In this document: positions 1-8,741 of the stretch, in pieces
Numbering within the stretch: position 1 is the stretch's first letter
How the letters are laid out: each line of letters begins with the position of its first letter
From: Methanorbis rubei
Lineage (GTDB): Archaea > Halobacteriota > Methanomicrobia > Methanomicrobiales > Methanocorpusculaceae
Assembly (NCBI RefSeq): GCF_032714495.1
Contig: NZ_JAWDKB010000003.1
Span: 235,485-299,484 of the forward strand
Direction: 5' to 3'
Length of the DNA stretch: 64,000 bases
The notes under the pieces: generated by a model
Told to the model about the DNA's origin: nothing
Database searches by the model: none
The model's input: only the letters and a program-made list of their open reading frames with translations
Translations under genes and position numbers: made by a program

Positions 1-318
1 AAGAATTTTCATCATCGGGTAACCATTCTCGTACTTCAGCTGTGCCCGACAGACCGCGTCCCCGAACTTCGTCTCAATCACCGCATCATACATCGCACCG
101 GTCAGCTCCGAGTAGCCGAACGGATTCTCATTCATCAGCGTTCGATCAAGACGCACCTCAATATGCGTCACATACGGCTGAAGAGAAACCGCACTCTCAA
201 TTGCCGCCTCAACCTTCTCAGCCGTTGACCTGCTGATGGGCGTCCCCACAAACTGGTGGTAAAGTGCACCAAGTTTAATCGCTGCTTCAAACACTGCATT
301 TTCTCGATCAGTTGCCAT
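1..318 (-). CDS. mptD: Archaeal dihydroneopterin aldolase MptD (partial, 3' end outside window)
   Basis: Reading on the minus strand from ATG at 318-316, 106 codons stay open to the window edge. The product starts MATDRENAVFEAAIKLGALY, followed by HQFVGTP. This matches, from memory of the family, the archaeal dihydroneopterin aldolase MptD (DUF372), which makes 6-hydroxymethyl-7,8-dihydropterin for tetrahydromethanopterin. The family is about 110-140 residues, so little is missing. The start lies 8 nt after the mcm stop codon; its ribosome site (GAGG, 325-328) overlaps that stop (TGA, 327-329), so the two genes are probably cotranscribed and translationally coupled. The methanopterin link supports a methanogen host. 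The main uncertainty is family assignment by eye. Confidence 0.8.
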   Translation of the reverse strand, partial: MATDRENAVFEAAIKLGALYHQFVGTPISRSTAEKVEAAIESAVSLQPYVTHIEVRLDRTLMNENPFGYSELTGAMYDAVIETKFGDAVCRAQLKYENGYPMMKIL

Positions 319-326
319 TTTTTTCC

Positions 327-2459
327 TCACAAAAGTTTTACCGTATCATTGCGCGGCGAAATAATATCGCCCGACCGCTTGAGTTTGTCCAGAAGTTTCT
401 CAACCTCATCTTTACCATATTTGTGCTGACTCACCATCGTATCAATCACATTGTCAATCTTTGCCGAACCCGCACCCTCAGCAAGAATCTTGATCGTCTC
501 ACGAAGGATGCGTGTCATGTCGCGGCTGGATTTGGTGATGCCGGTCGCAACCCGATCGATATCAATCGCACCGGTAGCTGGGTCGTACGCGACCTGCTTT
601 AAACAGGTGTCCACAATTTTTACCACACGCGTCGCATCCTCGACAGTGATCTCATCAGCAAGTCTAACGCGGGCGCTCGCTTCTGCGAGCCTCACAAGTG
701 CTTCTAACTGACGGGCGGTGACCGGTACGGGTTTGTCAGAATCAATTGCGACGCTGCGGAGATTCTGATAATACTGCACAAGAATCTGTTTGGCATCATC
801 GGTCAGCATCGGGAAACAGTTTCGTTTCGCATACGCGAGATATTTTCGAAGCAGCACGGCATCAATCTCAGGCATGACGGGAGCGAGCTCGCGTTTGAAG
901 TACTCATCATCAGCGCCCGGAATCGGATGCTTCTTGTGATGCATAATCTTCTCGCCTGCCATGTGGGACTTTAAGATATGGTTCGCGATGTTTAAGTCGC
1001 GGACCGCATCAGGTTTGTCCTTCATGATGAAGATCAGATCAAAACGCGAGAGCAGCGAAGGCGGCATGTTGACTTGTTCAGAGATGTTGGAGAACTCGTC
1101 GAAGCGTCCGAGCTTCGGGTTTGCTGCGCCAAGAAGTGAACAACGGGTACGAAGCGTTGCGTTGATGCCGGCTTTTGCTACCGAGATGGACTGCTGTTCC
1201 ATTGCTTCGTGCAGGGAGGAGCGGTCGTCCTTTTGCATTTTGTCCATTTCATCTACTGCGGCAATTCCTTTGTCGGCAAGTACGAGCGCTCCTGCTTCCA
1301 GCGTCCAGCGTCCGTCGCCGAGGTCGTCTTTGACTGCGGCGGCGGTGAGACCTGCGGAGGATGCGGACTTTCCTGAGGTGTAGATGCCGCGGGGAGCGAG
1401 TTTGATGACGTAACGGAGCAGCTGCGATTTTGCGATACCCGGGTCTCCGACAAGGAGGACGTGAATGTCTCCTCTGAGACTGCTGCCGTCAGGCATTTCT
1501 TTGGCAATCCCGCCAAACATCTGAAGAGCGATTGCTTCTTTGACTTCGTCGTTTCCGTAGATGGTCGGGGCAATGGATCTGGCGATTTTTCCGTAGACTC
1601 CCGGGTCGGTCGCCATGTCTTTGATGGACTCTTCGTCCTCTTCGCTGATGTTGACTTCTTCAAACTCTTTGATGGAGATCTCTATAGAATTACATTCAAC
1701 GAAGAGGTCAAAGACGGTGCTTTTCTGTCCGGCAGTGATTCGCTGAACACTTCTGAGAATGCCGTTGACAATCACGCGGTCGCCGGGAGATACAATTCCA
1801 CAGATGTCATCGACGATGTCGATGTCGATGTTCTGCGGCTGTTCGCCGCCGCGGAGTCCTTCGGGGGTTTCCTGAATGCGGAGTTTCTGGGAGTCGATGA
1901 AGGTGGATCTGTTCTGGACGAGTTCGAGTTTTTTCTGGGTGCACTCTGCGTTGCCGCAGACGTCAGGTTCGGTGTAGGTGCCGTAATCCTGGGCTTTGTA
2001 GGTGAAGTGGCCTGCTGGACAGCGGAATGCACCGATTACGAGCCTTGGCCGAACTTCGGTGACACGGCGGATGATGCCGTCAACACTGACGAATTTGTTG
2101 ATGTGTTCGGCACGGATGTCTCGAATCTGGGTTTTTCTGGGGAGGTGAATGAATCTGATGTTGATTCCTGTGATGATATCTTCGGAGATGTCGTTTCCTT
2201 CGCGGTCTTTGCGGCTGATGAGGTGGCCGGTTCTGATTGCGTCGCGGATGTCTTCGAGTGTTTTGCCGGGGCGTTCGAGCAGTTCGTCAGCAAGGATGAC
2301 ACCGGTTTTGCCGTAGCCTTCGAGGACGTCGTAGCCGATAGTGAGGGATTTGGTGTACGGGTATTCGCGGGCGAGTTTGTTTAAGTCGGTTTTGTACTTC
2401 TTTTTCAGAAATACGCCCCACTCTTCCGATCTGTCGATGATTTCGAGTTCAGCTGCCAC
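327..2459 (-). CDS. mcm: Replicative minichromosome maintenance (MCM) helicase
   Basis: A 710-residue MCM protein, the hexameric 3'-5' helicase that unwinds DNA at archaeal replication forks. The order is: N-terminal domain; a zinc site at about C147, H151, C168 and C173; an OB region; Walker A GDPGIAKSQ at 338-346; Walker B with D403-E404 (AAVDEMDKM); the arginine-finger motif SRFD at 471-474; and a C-terminal winged-helix region. The start is GTG at 2459-2457, chosen because GGAGGGAG sits about 5 nt upstream. Length is normal for a single-copy archaeal MCM and no catalytic residue is missing. The partial mptD follows in the same direction. Long open frames on the opposite strand are shadows of this gene. 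Confidence 0.97.
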   Translation of the reverse strand: MAAELEIIDRSEEWGVFLKKKYKTDLNKLAREYPYTKSLTIGYDVLEGYGKTGVILADELLERPGKTLEDIRDAIRTGHLISRKDREGNDISEDIITGINIRFIHLPRKTQIRDIRAEHINKFVSVDGIIRRVTEVRPRLVIGAFRCPAGHFTYKAQDYGTYTEPDVCGNAECTQKKLELVQNRSTFIDSQKLRIQETPEGLRGGEQPQNIDIDIVDDICGIVSPGDRVIVNGILRSVQRITAGQKSTVFDLFVECNSIEISIKEFEEVNISEEDEESIKDMATDPGVYGKIARSIAPTIYGNDEVKEAIALQMFGGIAKEMPDGSSLRGDIHVLLVGDPGIAKSQLLRYVIKLAPRGIYTSGKSASSAGLTAAAVKDDLGDGRWTLEAGALVLADKGIAAVDEMDKMQKDDRSSLHEAMEQQSISVAKAGINATLRTRCSLLGAANPKLGRFDEFSNISEQVNMPPSLLSRFDLIFIMKDKPDAVRDLNIANHILKSHMAGEKIMHHKKHPIPGADDEYFKRELAPVMPEIDAVLLRKYLAYAKRNCFPMLTDDAKQILVQYYQNLRSVAIDSDKPVPVTARQLEALVRLAEASARVRLADEITVEDATRVVKIVDTCLKQVAYDPATGAIDIDRVATGITKSSRDMTRILRETIKILAEGAGSAKIDNVIDTMVSQHKYGKDEVEKLLDKLKRSGDIISPRNDTVKLL

Positions 2460-2539
2460 GTTCTCCCTCCTGTTGTTTATGTGGTTTGGTGCGTGAGGGA
2501 TTAAGGATTTGGAATGTCTGGGTGTGGGGGTGAGGGGTA

Positions 2540-2653
2540 GAAATTTTTCAGTAGGAGTTACGCAGGGTAGGTAGTTACTCCAAACGAGACCAAGGACAGA
2601 AAAATCTCAAATGATGAAATTCACCATCTCATAACTCCTGTTGAAAAAATTTC
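2540..2653. repeat. Deleted remnant of the palindromic element family (copy G)
   Basis: The ends form an inverted repeat: GAAATTTTTCAGTAGGAGTTA-like on the left (2540-2560) and its complement on the right (2631-2653). The inside keeps the typical right-end sequence of the family, TTACTCCAAACGAGACCAAG at about 2575-2594, but the long left arm is gone. This looks like an internally deleted copy of the elements at 8306-8646 and 17518-17845. It lies between the divergent mcm and lipoprotein genes. Confidence 0.6.
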
Positions 2654-2740
2654 CAAAAATTTTCGTTCCGGCATCTGTTATGTTCCAAACGGAACAGTTT
2701 GTACTTACCATTATACGTTTTGAAGGAGTATGATATTTCT

Positions 2741-3568
2741 ATGAAAAGGTTCATTGTACCTGTTACTGTTATTCTTACCGTTCTGCTGCTGACAGCCGGA
2801 TGTATCGGGACTGATACTCCGGTACAACAATCGTTATCAGAAAAACCTCTTGGTACTTGGGTAGTGATGCTCCCTTCTGAAACAGTAAACGGCACTGAGA
2901 GATACGACAGCTATGAACTGAAACTTTGGGAGAATGAGTTCGGCACCGTGATATATTCCCATACGGAAAAAGTGAATGACCAGACATCTACCACCACGTA
3001 TCAGATGGAAGGACCAGTCATTAAAAACGAGAACAACTATACGGTTGTCACCGAAGATGCTGGTAACTTTACCCTGACATTCTCCACAGATACCAATTAC
3101 TGGAGACCAGAGATTCTGACTCTGCCGGATGGAACAGAAGTAACGAATGAATTAATCTACACAGTGTACGAAACCTCCAGCATCGGCAGTGCGCCAAGCA
3201 GCGGGTGGGACTCGCCCAAAGAACCGGTCGGACTCTGGACAACAACCCTTCCCTCAAAAAATGTGAACGGAACAGAAGTTGTGGTTAATTACTCCCTGCT
3301 GTTCCTTGGAAACGATAATGTCACCGTAACCTATGAAGAAACACAGATACAACATTATGAAACAACAACCCTTCTCCTTACAGAAGAAGGAACAATGATC
3401 AATGAAGGGGACAATTACACCATTACCACCGAAAATCTCGGTAACTTTACCATGATCTGTTCCTTCACCGAAGACGGAGTATGGGAAGCGGGACCAGTGG
3501 TTTTGCCAGATGGAACACTTATCGAAGACTACTGGCATTTGATCACTTACAACAACGTCTACACCTGA
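2741..3568 (+). CDS. Secreted lipoprotein with two copies of one domain
   Basis: Function unknown. The 275-residue product starts at ATG 2741, preceded by GAAGGAG at 2722-2728; an in-frame ATG at 2699 gives an unlikely extension before the signal peptide. The N-terminus MKRFIVPVTVILTVLLLTAGC is a lipoprotein signal with lipobox LTAGC, so the protein is probably anchored outside the membrane. The mature part is an internal duplication of about 115 residues: each half starts with LGTWVVMLPS or VGLWTTTLPS, has VNGTE, then NNYTVVTED/DNYTITTEN, (G)NFT and a final LPDGT. Several NxT/S sites could carry N-glycans. It stands alone between mcm and the leu operon. No enzyme motif is visible. Confidence 0.75.
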   Translation: MKRFIVPVTVILTVLLLTAGCIGTDTPVQQSLSEKPLGTWVVMLPSETVNGTERYDSYELKLWENEFGTVIYSHTEKVNDQTSTTTYQMEGPVIKNENNYTVVTEDAGNFTLTFSTDTNYWRPEILTLPDGTEVTNELIYTVYETSSIGSAPSSGWDSPKEPVGLWTTTLPSKNVNGTEVVVNYSLLFLGNDNVTVTYEETQIQHYETTTLLLTEEGTMINEGDNYTITTENLGNFTMICSFTEDGVWEAGPVVLPDGTLIEDYWHLITYNNVYT

Positions 3569-3632
3569 ATCACTCATCCCAATAAGAGGAAAATAATCTT
3601 CTCTTATCCCTTTTCTTACCCCCATTACACAT

Positions 3633-3705
3633 CTATAAATTCCCGCAACCCAAAATAGTACGTGTAAATTGAGGCTGGATTTTATCTCCCGCCTCTGGTG
3701 AAAAA
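3633..3705 (+). promoter_or_regulatory. leu operon promoter and leader with small hairpin
   Basis: TATA box CTATAAATT at about 3633-3640 lies some 70 nt before the leuA ATG, giving a predicted leader of about 45 nt. The leader contains GAGGC (3671-3675) pairing with GCCTC (3691-3695) just ahead of the weak ribosome site at about 3697-3700. The hairpin could modulate translation, but no regulator is evident. Confidence 0.5.
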
Positions 3706-3707
3706 AC

Positions 3708-5270
3708 ATGAAAAACGATGACTCTACCGTATCCAGAGGATACCAGTCGGATCGTGTCTATATCTTTGACACAACGCTCCGTGACGGCGAACAATCTCCC
3801 GGCGCAACCATGACCCTACAGGAAAAGGTGCGCCTCGCCCGTCAACTTGAGCTACTCGGCGTAGATATTATCGAAGCAGGATTCCCTGCCGCAAGCCCTG
3901 GCGACTTTGAAGCAGTTCGTGCAGTCTCAAAGACCGTCACCAACTGTCAGGTCGCAGGACTCTGCCGGGCGGTTGCCGCAGACATCGACCGTGCATGGGA
4001 AGCCCTCAAACATGCAGCCAACCCGAGAATCCATGTGTTCCTGGCAACCAGCCCGATTCACATGGAACACAAACTCAGAAAAACTCCTGAACAAGTTCTT
4101 GAGATGGCAAAAACTGCCATCCTGCACGCAGCATCACTCACCAAAAACGTTGAGTTCTCTGCCGAAGACGCGTCCCGCAGCGAACTCCCGTTCCTTGCAA
4201 AAGTCGTCGAGACCGTCATTGACGCAGGAGCCACAACCGTCAACATCCCTGACACGGTAGGATACATCCAGCCTGAAGAGTATGGAAACATCATCCGCTA
4301 CCTCACAGAAAACGTCAAAAATATCAACAAAGCAGTAATCTCTGTTCACTGCCATGACGACCTCGGCCTCGCCGTTGCAAACAGCCTTGCCGCAGTAAAA
4401 GCAGGCGCTCGTCAGATCGAATGCACCATCAACGGCATTGGTGAACGTGCCGGCAACACCGCAATGGACGAAGTTGTCATGAACCTCAACGTCCGTCACG
4501 ATTATTATCAGTGCAGTTGCGGCATCATCACCGAACAGATCTATCCAACCGCACGAACCCTTTCCCACATTATCGGAATGCCAATACCAGCAAACAAAGC
4601 AATTGTCGGTGCCAACGCATTCGCTCACGAATCCGGCATTCATCAGGACGGCGTCCTCAAATGCCGCGAGACATATGAGATCATGGACGCAGCCGCTATT
4701 GGAAAAACCGGCAACGACATGGTCTTAGGCAAACACTCAGGTCGTCACGCAATCAAAGCCAAAGTCGAAGAACTCGGCTACACCTTAAACGACGATCAGA
4801 TAACAATCGTCTCAGACGCAGTCAAAAAACTCGCAGACATCAAAAAAGAGATCTTCTCCGAAGACGTCGAAGCAATCGTCCTTGAAGAAATCTTCCGGAT
4901 GCCTGACAAGTTCAAACTCAAATACCTGCAGGTCCACGCAGGCAACGGCCCCATTCCACCGAATGCCAGCGTCATCATGGAAATAAACGGCGAAGACAAA
5001 CAGCTGCACAACTTCGGTGTAGGACCAATCGACGCAGTCTTCAACACTATTGGTACCATCTCAGGATGTAAACCTGACCTCGAACAGTTCTCAGTAAATG
5101 CAATTACTGGCGGAACCGATGCACAGGGAGAAGTAACCGTCCGCCTGAGAAGAAACAACTACACTGCAATCGGCAGAGGAGCAGACCCTGACATCCTCGT
5201 TGCCGCAGGAAAAGCCTACGTGAACGCACTCAACCGCCTCGCCAAAAAAGTGGAGGAAAACCATGCATAG
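3708..5270 (+). CDS. leuA: 2-isopropylmalate synthase
   Basis: Condenses acetyl-CoA with 2-oxoisovalerate, the committed step of leucine synthesis. The 520-residue product has a DRE-TIM barrel with FDTTLRDGEQSPG near the start, HCHDDLGLAVANSL and NGIGERAGN in the middle, and a C-terminal LeuA regulatory (leucine-binding) domain. Length and the regulatory domain fit leucine-type IPM synthase rather than the shorter homocitrate or citramalate synthases, although these are close relatives and (R)-citramalate synthase cannot be excluded from sequence alone. The immediate leuC-leuD-leuB neighbours favour the leucine role. The last codons overlap the leuC start by 8 bp. Confidence 0.92.
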   Translation: MKNDDSTVSRGYQSDRVYIFDTTLRDGEQSPGATMTLQEKVRLARQLELLGVDIIEAGFPAASPGDFEAVRAVSKTVTNCQVAGLCRAVAADIDRAWEALKHAANPRIHVFLATSPIHMEHKLRKTPEQVLEMAKTAILHAASLTKNVEFSAEDASRSELPFLAKVVETVIDAGATTVNIPDTVGYIQPEEYGNIIRYLTENVKNINKAVISVHCHDDLGLAVANSLAAVKAGARQIECTINGIGERAGNTAMDEVVMNLNVRHDYYQCSCGIITEQIYPTARTLSHIIGMPIPANKAIVGANAFAHESGIHQDGVLKCRETYEIMDAAAIGKTGNDMVLGKHSGRHAIKAKVEELGYTLNDDQITIVSDAVKKLADIKKEIFSEDVEAIVLEEIFRMPDKFKLKYLQVHAGNGPIPPNASVIMEINGEDKQLHNFGVGPIDAVFNTIGTISGCKPDLEQFSVNAITGGTDAQGEVTVRLRRNNYTAIGRGADPDILVAAGKAYVNALNRLAKKVEENHA

Positions 5271-6519
5271 AACCATCGCAGAAAAAATTCTTCAGTCTAA
5301 AACCGACCAGAAGATCACCGGCCCCGGCCAGATCGTCAGATGCAAACTCTCACTCGTTCTTGCAAATGACATCACTGCCCCCCTGGCAATCAAATCTTTC
5401 CGGGAAATGGGAGCAAACAAAGTTTTTGACAAAGACAAAGTCGTCTTTGTCTGCGACCACTTCACCCCGAACAAAGACATCGACTCAGCCGAACAGGTCA
5501 GCGTGACCCGCAGTTTCGCTCAGGAGATGGGAATCACCCACTACTATGAAGGAGGCAACTGCGGAATTGAGCATGCCCTCCTTCCCGAAGAGGGACTCGT
5601 TGGTCCCTGGGACCTTGTTATCGGAGCTGACAGTCATACCTGTACGTATGGCGGTATCGGCGCATTCTCAACGGGAATGGGTTCAACCGATATCGCAGCC
5701 GGCATGGTTCTTGGTGAGAACTGGTTCAAAGTTCCGCCAAGCATCAAAGTTGATCTCCACGGCAAAATGGGAAAGTACGTACAAGGCAAAGACGTAATCC
5801 TGAAACTTATCGGAACAATCGGCGTGTCCGGCGCTCTCTACAAGGCTCTTGAGTTTGGCGGATCCGGTGTTGACAAGATGTCGATCGAAAGCCGTCTCAC
5901 AATTGCCAACATGGCAATCGAAGCAGGTGCAAAAGCCGGACTCTTCCCAGCCGACAAGAAGACGCTGAAGTACACCCGCAAAGCCGGACGCAGTGATGAG
6001 GAGATCAAACCTGACAAGTTTGCGATGTACGAGTCAGAGATTGATATGGAGATCAAAGGGATGGCTCCACAGGTAGCTCTCCCGCACCTGCCGGAGAATG
6101 TGAAAGGAGTCGACGAAGTCGGCGAGCTGGAAATTCACCAAGCGGTTATCGGCAGCTGCACAAACGGAAGAATCGAGGATATGCGTCAGGCAGCAGATAT
6201 TCTCCGCGGCAGAAAGGTGGACAAACATGTCCGCTGCATTATCATTCCGGCAACTCCCCGCGTATGGAGCGACTGCGTGCACGAAGGGCTGATGCAGGTG
6301 TTTATCGATGCGGGAGCGATCATCTCCCCGCCAACCTGTGGCCCTTGTCTGGGCGGCCACATGGGAATTCTCGCCAAAGGCGAGCGGGCAATCTCCACAA
6401 CGAACCGCAACTTCCGCGGCAGGATGGGATCGCTTGATTCAGAAGTTATTCTGTCCAATCCTGCGGTCGCTGCGGCAAGTGCTGTTACCGGTCGGGTTAC
6501 TGATCCAAGGAGTCTGTAA
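5263..6519 (+). CDS. leuC: 3-isopropylmalate dehydratase large subunit
   Basis: Large subunit of the [4Fe-4S] isopropylmalate isomerase, which interconverts 2- and 3-isopropylmalate. The 418-residue length is that of the archaeal/compact LeuC type. The cluster cysteines are visible in VIGSCTNGR and in [11 protein letters not shown], and [11 protein letters not shown] is the usual aconitase-family motif. The start overlaps leuA by 8 bp with GGAGGAAA directly upstream, and leuD follows after 2 nt, so large and small subunit are made together. Homoaconitase of coenzyme B synthesis has the same fold, but the operon points to leucine. Confidence 0.93.
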   Translation: MHRTIAEKILQSKTDQKITGPGQIVRCKLSLVLANDITAPLAIKSFREMGANKVFDKDKVVFVCDHFTPNKDIDSAEQVSVTRSFAQEMGITHYYEGGNCGIEHALLPEEGLVGPWDLVIGADSHTCTYGGIGAFSTGMGSTDIAAGMVLGENWFKVPPSIKVDLHGKMGKYVQGKDVILKLIGTIGVSGALYKALEFGGSGVDKMSIESRLTIANMAIEAGAKAGLFPADKKTLKYTRKAGRSDEEIKPDKFAMYESEIDMEIKGMAPQVALPHLPENVKGVDEVGELEIHQAVIGSCTNGRIEDMRQAADILRGRKVDKHVRCIIIPATPRVWSDCVHEGLMQVFIDAGAIISPPTCGPCLGGHMGILAKGERAISTTNRNFRGRMGSLDSEVILSNPAVAAASAVTGRVTDPRSL

Positions 6520-6521
6520 AA

Positions 6522-7016
6522 ATGGAGTATAAAGGCAAAGCCCACGTTGTCGGGGAAAATATTGATACGGATGCAATTATTCCGGCACGGTTCCTGGTAA
6601 CTACTGACGAGGCAGAGCTCGGCAGACACTGCATGTCCGGCCTTGAAGAGAACTGGGTCTCCCGCGTCTCGAAGGGAGATATTATGGTTGCGGGCGAGAA
6701 CTTCGGCTGCGGTTCGTCCCGCGAACATGCGCCTGTCGCAATTAAAGGTGCGGGCATTCCGGTTGTGATCGCCCACAGTTTTGCGAGAATTTTCTACCGC
6801 AATGCGTTCAATACCGGACTGATTCTGCTTGAGGTCGGCGATGAGTATCAGAAGATCTCTGACGGCGAGATGCTGACTGTTGATACCGAGAAGGGAACGA
6901 TCACAACAGCAGAAGGCGTTGTCATCTCCTGTTCTCCGGTTCCTTCATTTATGCAGGAGATTTTGGATGCCGGCGGGCTTGTTGGGTATGTGAGAAAACA
7001 GATCGGGGCTGAGTAA
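6522..7016 (+). CDS. leuD: 3-isopropylmalate dehydratase small subunit
   Basis: Swivel-domain subunit (164 residues) that completes the active site of the leuC product. It begins [20 protein letters not shown] and has the family motif [14 protein letters not shown] near residue 60, where the serine and arginine contact substrate. Length is normal for archaeal LeuD. The gene is 2 nt after leuC and only 1 nt before the GTG start of leuB, so it is part of one transcript and probably translationally coupled. Confidence 0.94.
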   Translation: MEYKGKAHVVGENIDTDAIIPARFLVTTDEAELGRHCMSGLEENWVSRVSKGDIMVAGENFGCGSSREHAPVAIKGAGIPVVIAHSFARIFYRNAFNTGLILLEVGDEYQKISDGEMLTVDTEKGTITTAEGVVISCSPVPSFMQEILDAGGLVGYVRKQIGAE

Positions 7017-7017
7017 G

Positions 7018-8097
7018 GTGGGAAGCTACAAAATTGCGGTTCTGCCGGGCGATGGTATCGGTCCTGAGGTTGTTGCTGAGGCGGTGAAGGTTCTTTCAAT
7101 CGTTGGGAAGAAATTCCATCACTCGTTTGATCTGCGGTATGCGGACTTTGGCGGTGCGGCGATTGATTCATCCGGCGTTCCGTTTCCGCCTGCGACGCAG
7201 GAGGTCTGCATGAGTTCAGACGCGGTTCTTTTTGGTGCGGTTGGCGGACCGAAATGGGATACGCTTGATCCGGCTATCCGGCCGGAGAAGGGACTTCTTG
7301 CGCTGCGAAAAGCTGCCGGAGCGTTTGCGAACCTGCGTCCTGCGAAACTGTTTTCCGAGTTAGCGGATGCATGTTATCTGCGGCCTGATATTGTGGCGAA
7401 CGGGATTGATATTCTGGTTGTCCGCGAGCTTATCGGGGATGTTTACTTCGGTGAGCCGTCAGGGATTGAGGTTCGTGACGGCGAGCGGGTCGGTTTTTCG
7501 AATATGATTTATGCGGAGCATGAGATCCGCCGTGTGGCTGAGGTCGCGTTTGAGACGGCGATGAAGCGAGGCAAGCGGTTGTGTTCGGTTGATAAGGCGA
7601 ATGTGCTGGCGGTGTCACGGCTCTGGCGCGAGGTGGTGACAGAAGTTGCCAAAGGGTATCCGGAAGTGGAGCTGTCCCATATGTATGTGGATAATGCGGC
7701 GATGCAGCTGGTGAGAAATCCTGCGGCGTTTGATGTGATTGTGACGGGTAATTTGTTCGGCGATATTTTGTCGGATGAGGCTGCGGCGATTACGGGATCG
7801 ATTGGGATGCTGCCGTCCGCATCGGTTGGGGGAGCGAATACTCCGGGTCTTTACGAACCGGTTCACGGGTCTGCTCCTGATATTGCGGGGCAGAATCTTG
7901 CAAATCCGGTTGCAACGATTCTGTCTCTTGCGATGCTTCTGCGGTATTCGCTGAATCTTTCAGCAGAGGCTGACGCGGTTGAGGCTGCGGTTGCTGCAGT
8001 TTTAGCGAAAGGTTACCGGACAGGAGATATCTACCGCGATGGAATGAAGCGGGTAGGCTGCACTGAGATGGGGCAGCTGATCTGTGACGCGGTGTGA
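7018..8097 (+). CDS. leuB: 3-isopropylmalate dehydrogenase
   Basis: NAD-dependent oxidative decarboxylation of 3-isopropylmalate to 2-oxoisocaproate, the last dedicated leucine step. The 359-residue product opens with [15 protein letters not shown] and contains [20 protein letters not shown] and [13 protein letters not shown], the metal- and cofactor-binding signatures of the isocitrate/isopropylmalate dehydrogenase family. The start is GTG at 7018, one base after the leuD stop; no better ATG is nearby. Bacterial-like length and an uninterrupted leuACDB order are notable for a methanogen, where these genes are often dispersed. Confidence 0.94.
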   Translation: MGSYKIAVLPGDGIGPEVVAEAVKVLSIVGKKFHHSFDLRYADFGGAAIDSSGVPFPPATQEVCMSSDAVLFGAVGGPKWDTLDPAIRPEKGLLALRKAAGAFANLRPAKLFSELADACYLRPDIVANGIDILVVRELIGDVYFGEPSGIEVRDGERVGFSNMIYAEHEIRRVAEVAFETAMKRGKRLCSVDKANVLAVSRLWREVVTEVAKGYPEVELSHMYVDNAAMQLVRNPAAFDVIVTGNLFGDILSDEAAAITGSIGMLPSASVGGANTPGLYEPVHGSAPDIAGQNLANPVATILSLAMLLRYSLNLSAEADAVEAAVAAVLAKGYRTGDIYRDGMKRVGCTEMGQLICDAV

Positions 8098-8099
8098 TA

Positions 8100-8116
8100 T
8101 TTTTTTCTTTTTTTTC
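8100..8116 (+). terminator. Poly-T terminator of the leu operon
   Basis: An almost unbroken run of about 17 T residues starts 3 nt after the leuB stop. Oligo-T runs are the usual archaeal transcription stop signal, so this probably ends the leuACDB message. Confidence 0.65.
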
Positions 8117-8186
8117 TACGTTTGATTGTTACGTGATTGCTGATTGCTGATTGCGACGGTAGTTTGAGAAAAGGTGTCTGTCGTGG

Positions 8187-8243
8187 AAAAAATCCCGCAC
8201 ACTCCAAAAAGAGAAGAAGAGTGCTCCGTAAGTACTCTCGTGT
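8187..8243 (-). ncRNA. Candidate small RNA, copy 1 (twin of 46108-46168)
   Basis: Read on the minus strand, the locus has an upstream box TCCAGACA (8281-8288), a TATA box ATTTATATA (8264-8272), a predicted start near 8243, then AACACGAGAGTACTTACGGA, GCACT, a variable pyrimidine-rich middle, AGTGTGCGGGA and a T-run (8187-8192). GAGAGTACT and AGCACTC can pair around a short loop. The second locus repeats the 5' and 3' blocks almost exactly with the same spacing of all signals, while the middle differs. That pattern suggests an RNA gene of about 57 nt. No open frame explains the conservation. Confidence 0.5.
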
Positions 8244-8305
8244 TATCTATATTGTATTGATCATATATAAATGGGTGCTTTGTCTGGATTGATTTTTTTT
8301 CAAAA

Positions 8306-8646
8306 TAGGACTTACGCGGTATGAAATAACATAAGGAAAAGAGATTCTCTGTCTTTGGTTTTATTTGGGGCAACCACGGAACACACTGAACACACGGAAT
8401 TCCACGGAAAAAACACAGAATACCGCTTCGCTTACGGAAAACACAGAAAGCCTAAGGAAGTTGGCATCTCAAAACGGTAACATATACTAATACCCGTACA
8501 CTTAGGCTTTCCGTGTTTTCCGTAAGCGAAGCGGTATTCTGTGTTTTTTCCGTGGAATTCCGTGTGTTCAGTGTGTTCCGTGGTTACTCCAAGCGAGACC
8601 ACCTACAGAAAAATCCGCAATGAAACTCATCACCGCGTAACTCCTA
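8306..8646. mobile_element. Palindromic MITE-like element, complete copy A
   Basis: About 341 bp with terminal inverted repeats TAGGACTTACGCGGT (left) and ACCGCGTAACTCCTA (right). It is flanked by the direct repeat TCAAAA at 8300-8305 and 8647-8652, a candidate 6-bp target-site duplication. The interior is a long palindrome. Its arms consist of CACGGAA/TTCCGTG-type units plus an internal block with CCGCTTCGCTTACGG, and its loop contains CTAAGGAAGTTGGCATCTC. It has no open frame of its own. Related copies are at 2.5, 17.5, 21.8, 31.8, 34.1, 35.7 and 52.1 kb. Confidence 0.75.
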
Positions 8647-8741
8647 TCAAAAAAAAACAAAAAAAATTCGAAGCCTCATCACCTTTTACCAAAAGAGGAT
8701 GACATCAGCAATCAGCAATCACCTAACAATCAAAGAACCTC

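Larger units (their letters stand above)
8124..8731. repeat. Inverted arms of tandem 7-nt units enclosing sRNA copy 1 and an inserted palindromic element
   Basis: Left arm 8124-8154 reads GATTGTTACGTGATTGCTGA followed by two more TGATTGC-type units. The right arm 8703-8731 is its complement (CAGCAATCAGCAATCACCTA followed by ACAATC). Between them lie the small-RNA candidate at 8187-8243 and the palindromic element at 8306-8646. The same architecture, with a different 7-nt unit, encloses the second small-RNA copy at about 46.1 kb. Confidence 0.65.

Noticed and set aside
1461..2384. 307-codon open frame on the plus strand, antisense to mcm
   Set aside because: Acidic, low-complexity translation with no family likeness; explained by codon use of the MCM gene on the other strand.
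8370..8610. Repeated TTCCGTG units suggested a CRISPR array
   Set aside because: Units are of irregular length and arranged as a palindrome, not as direct repeats with equal spacers; no cas genes are present.
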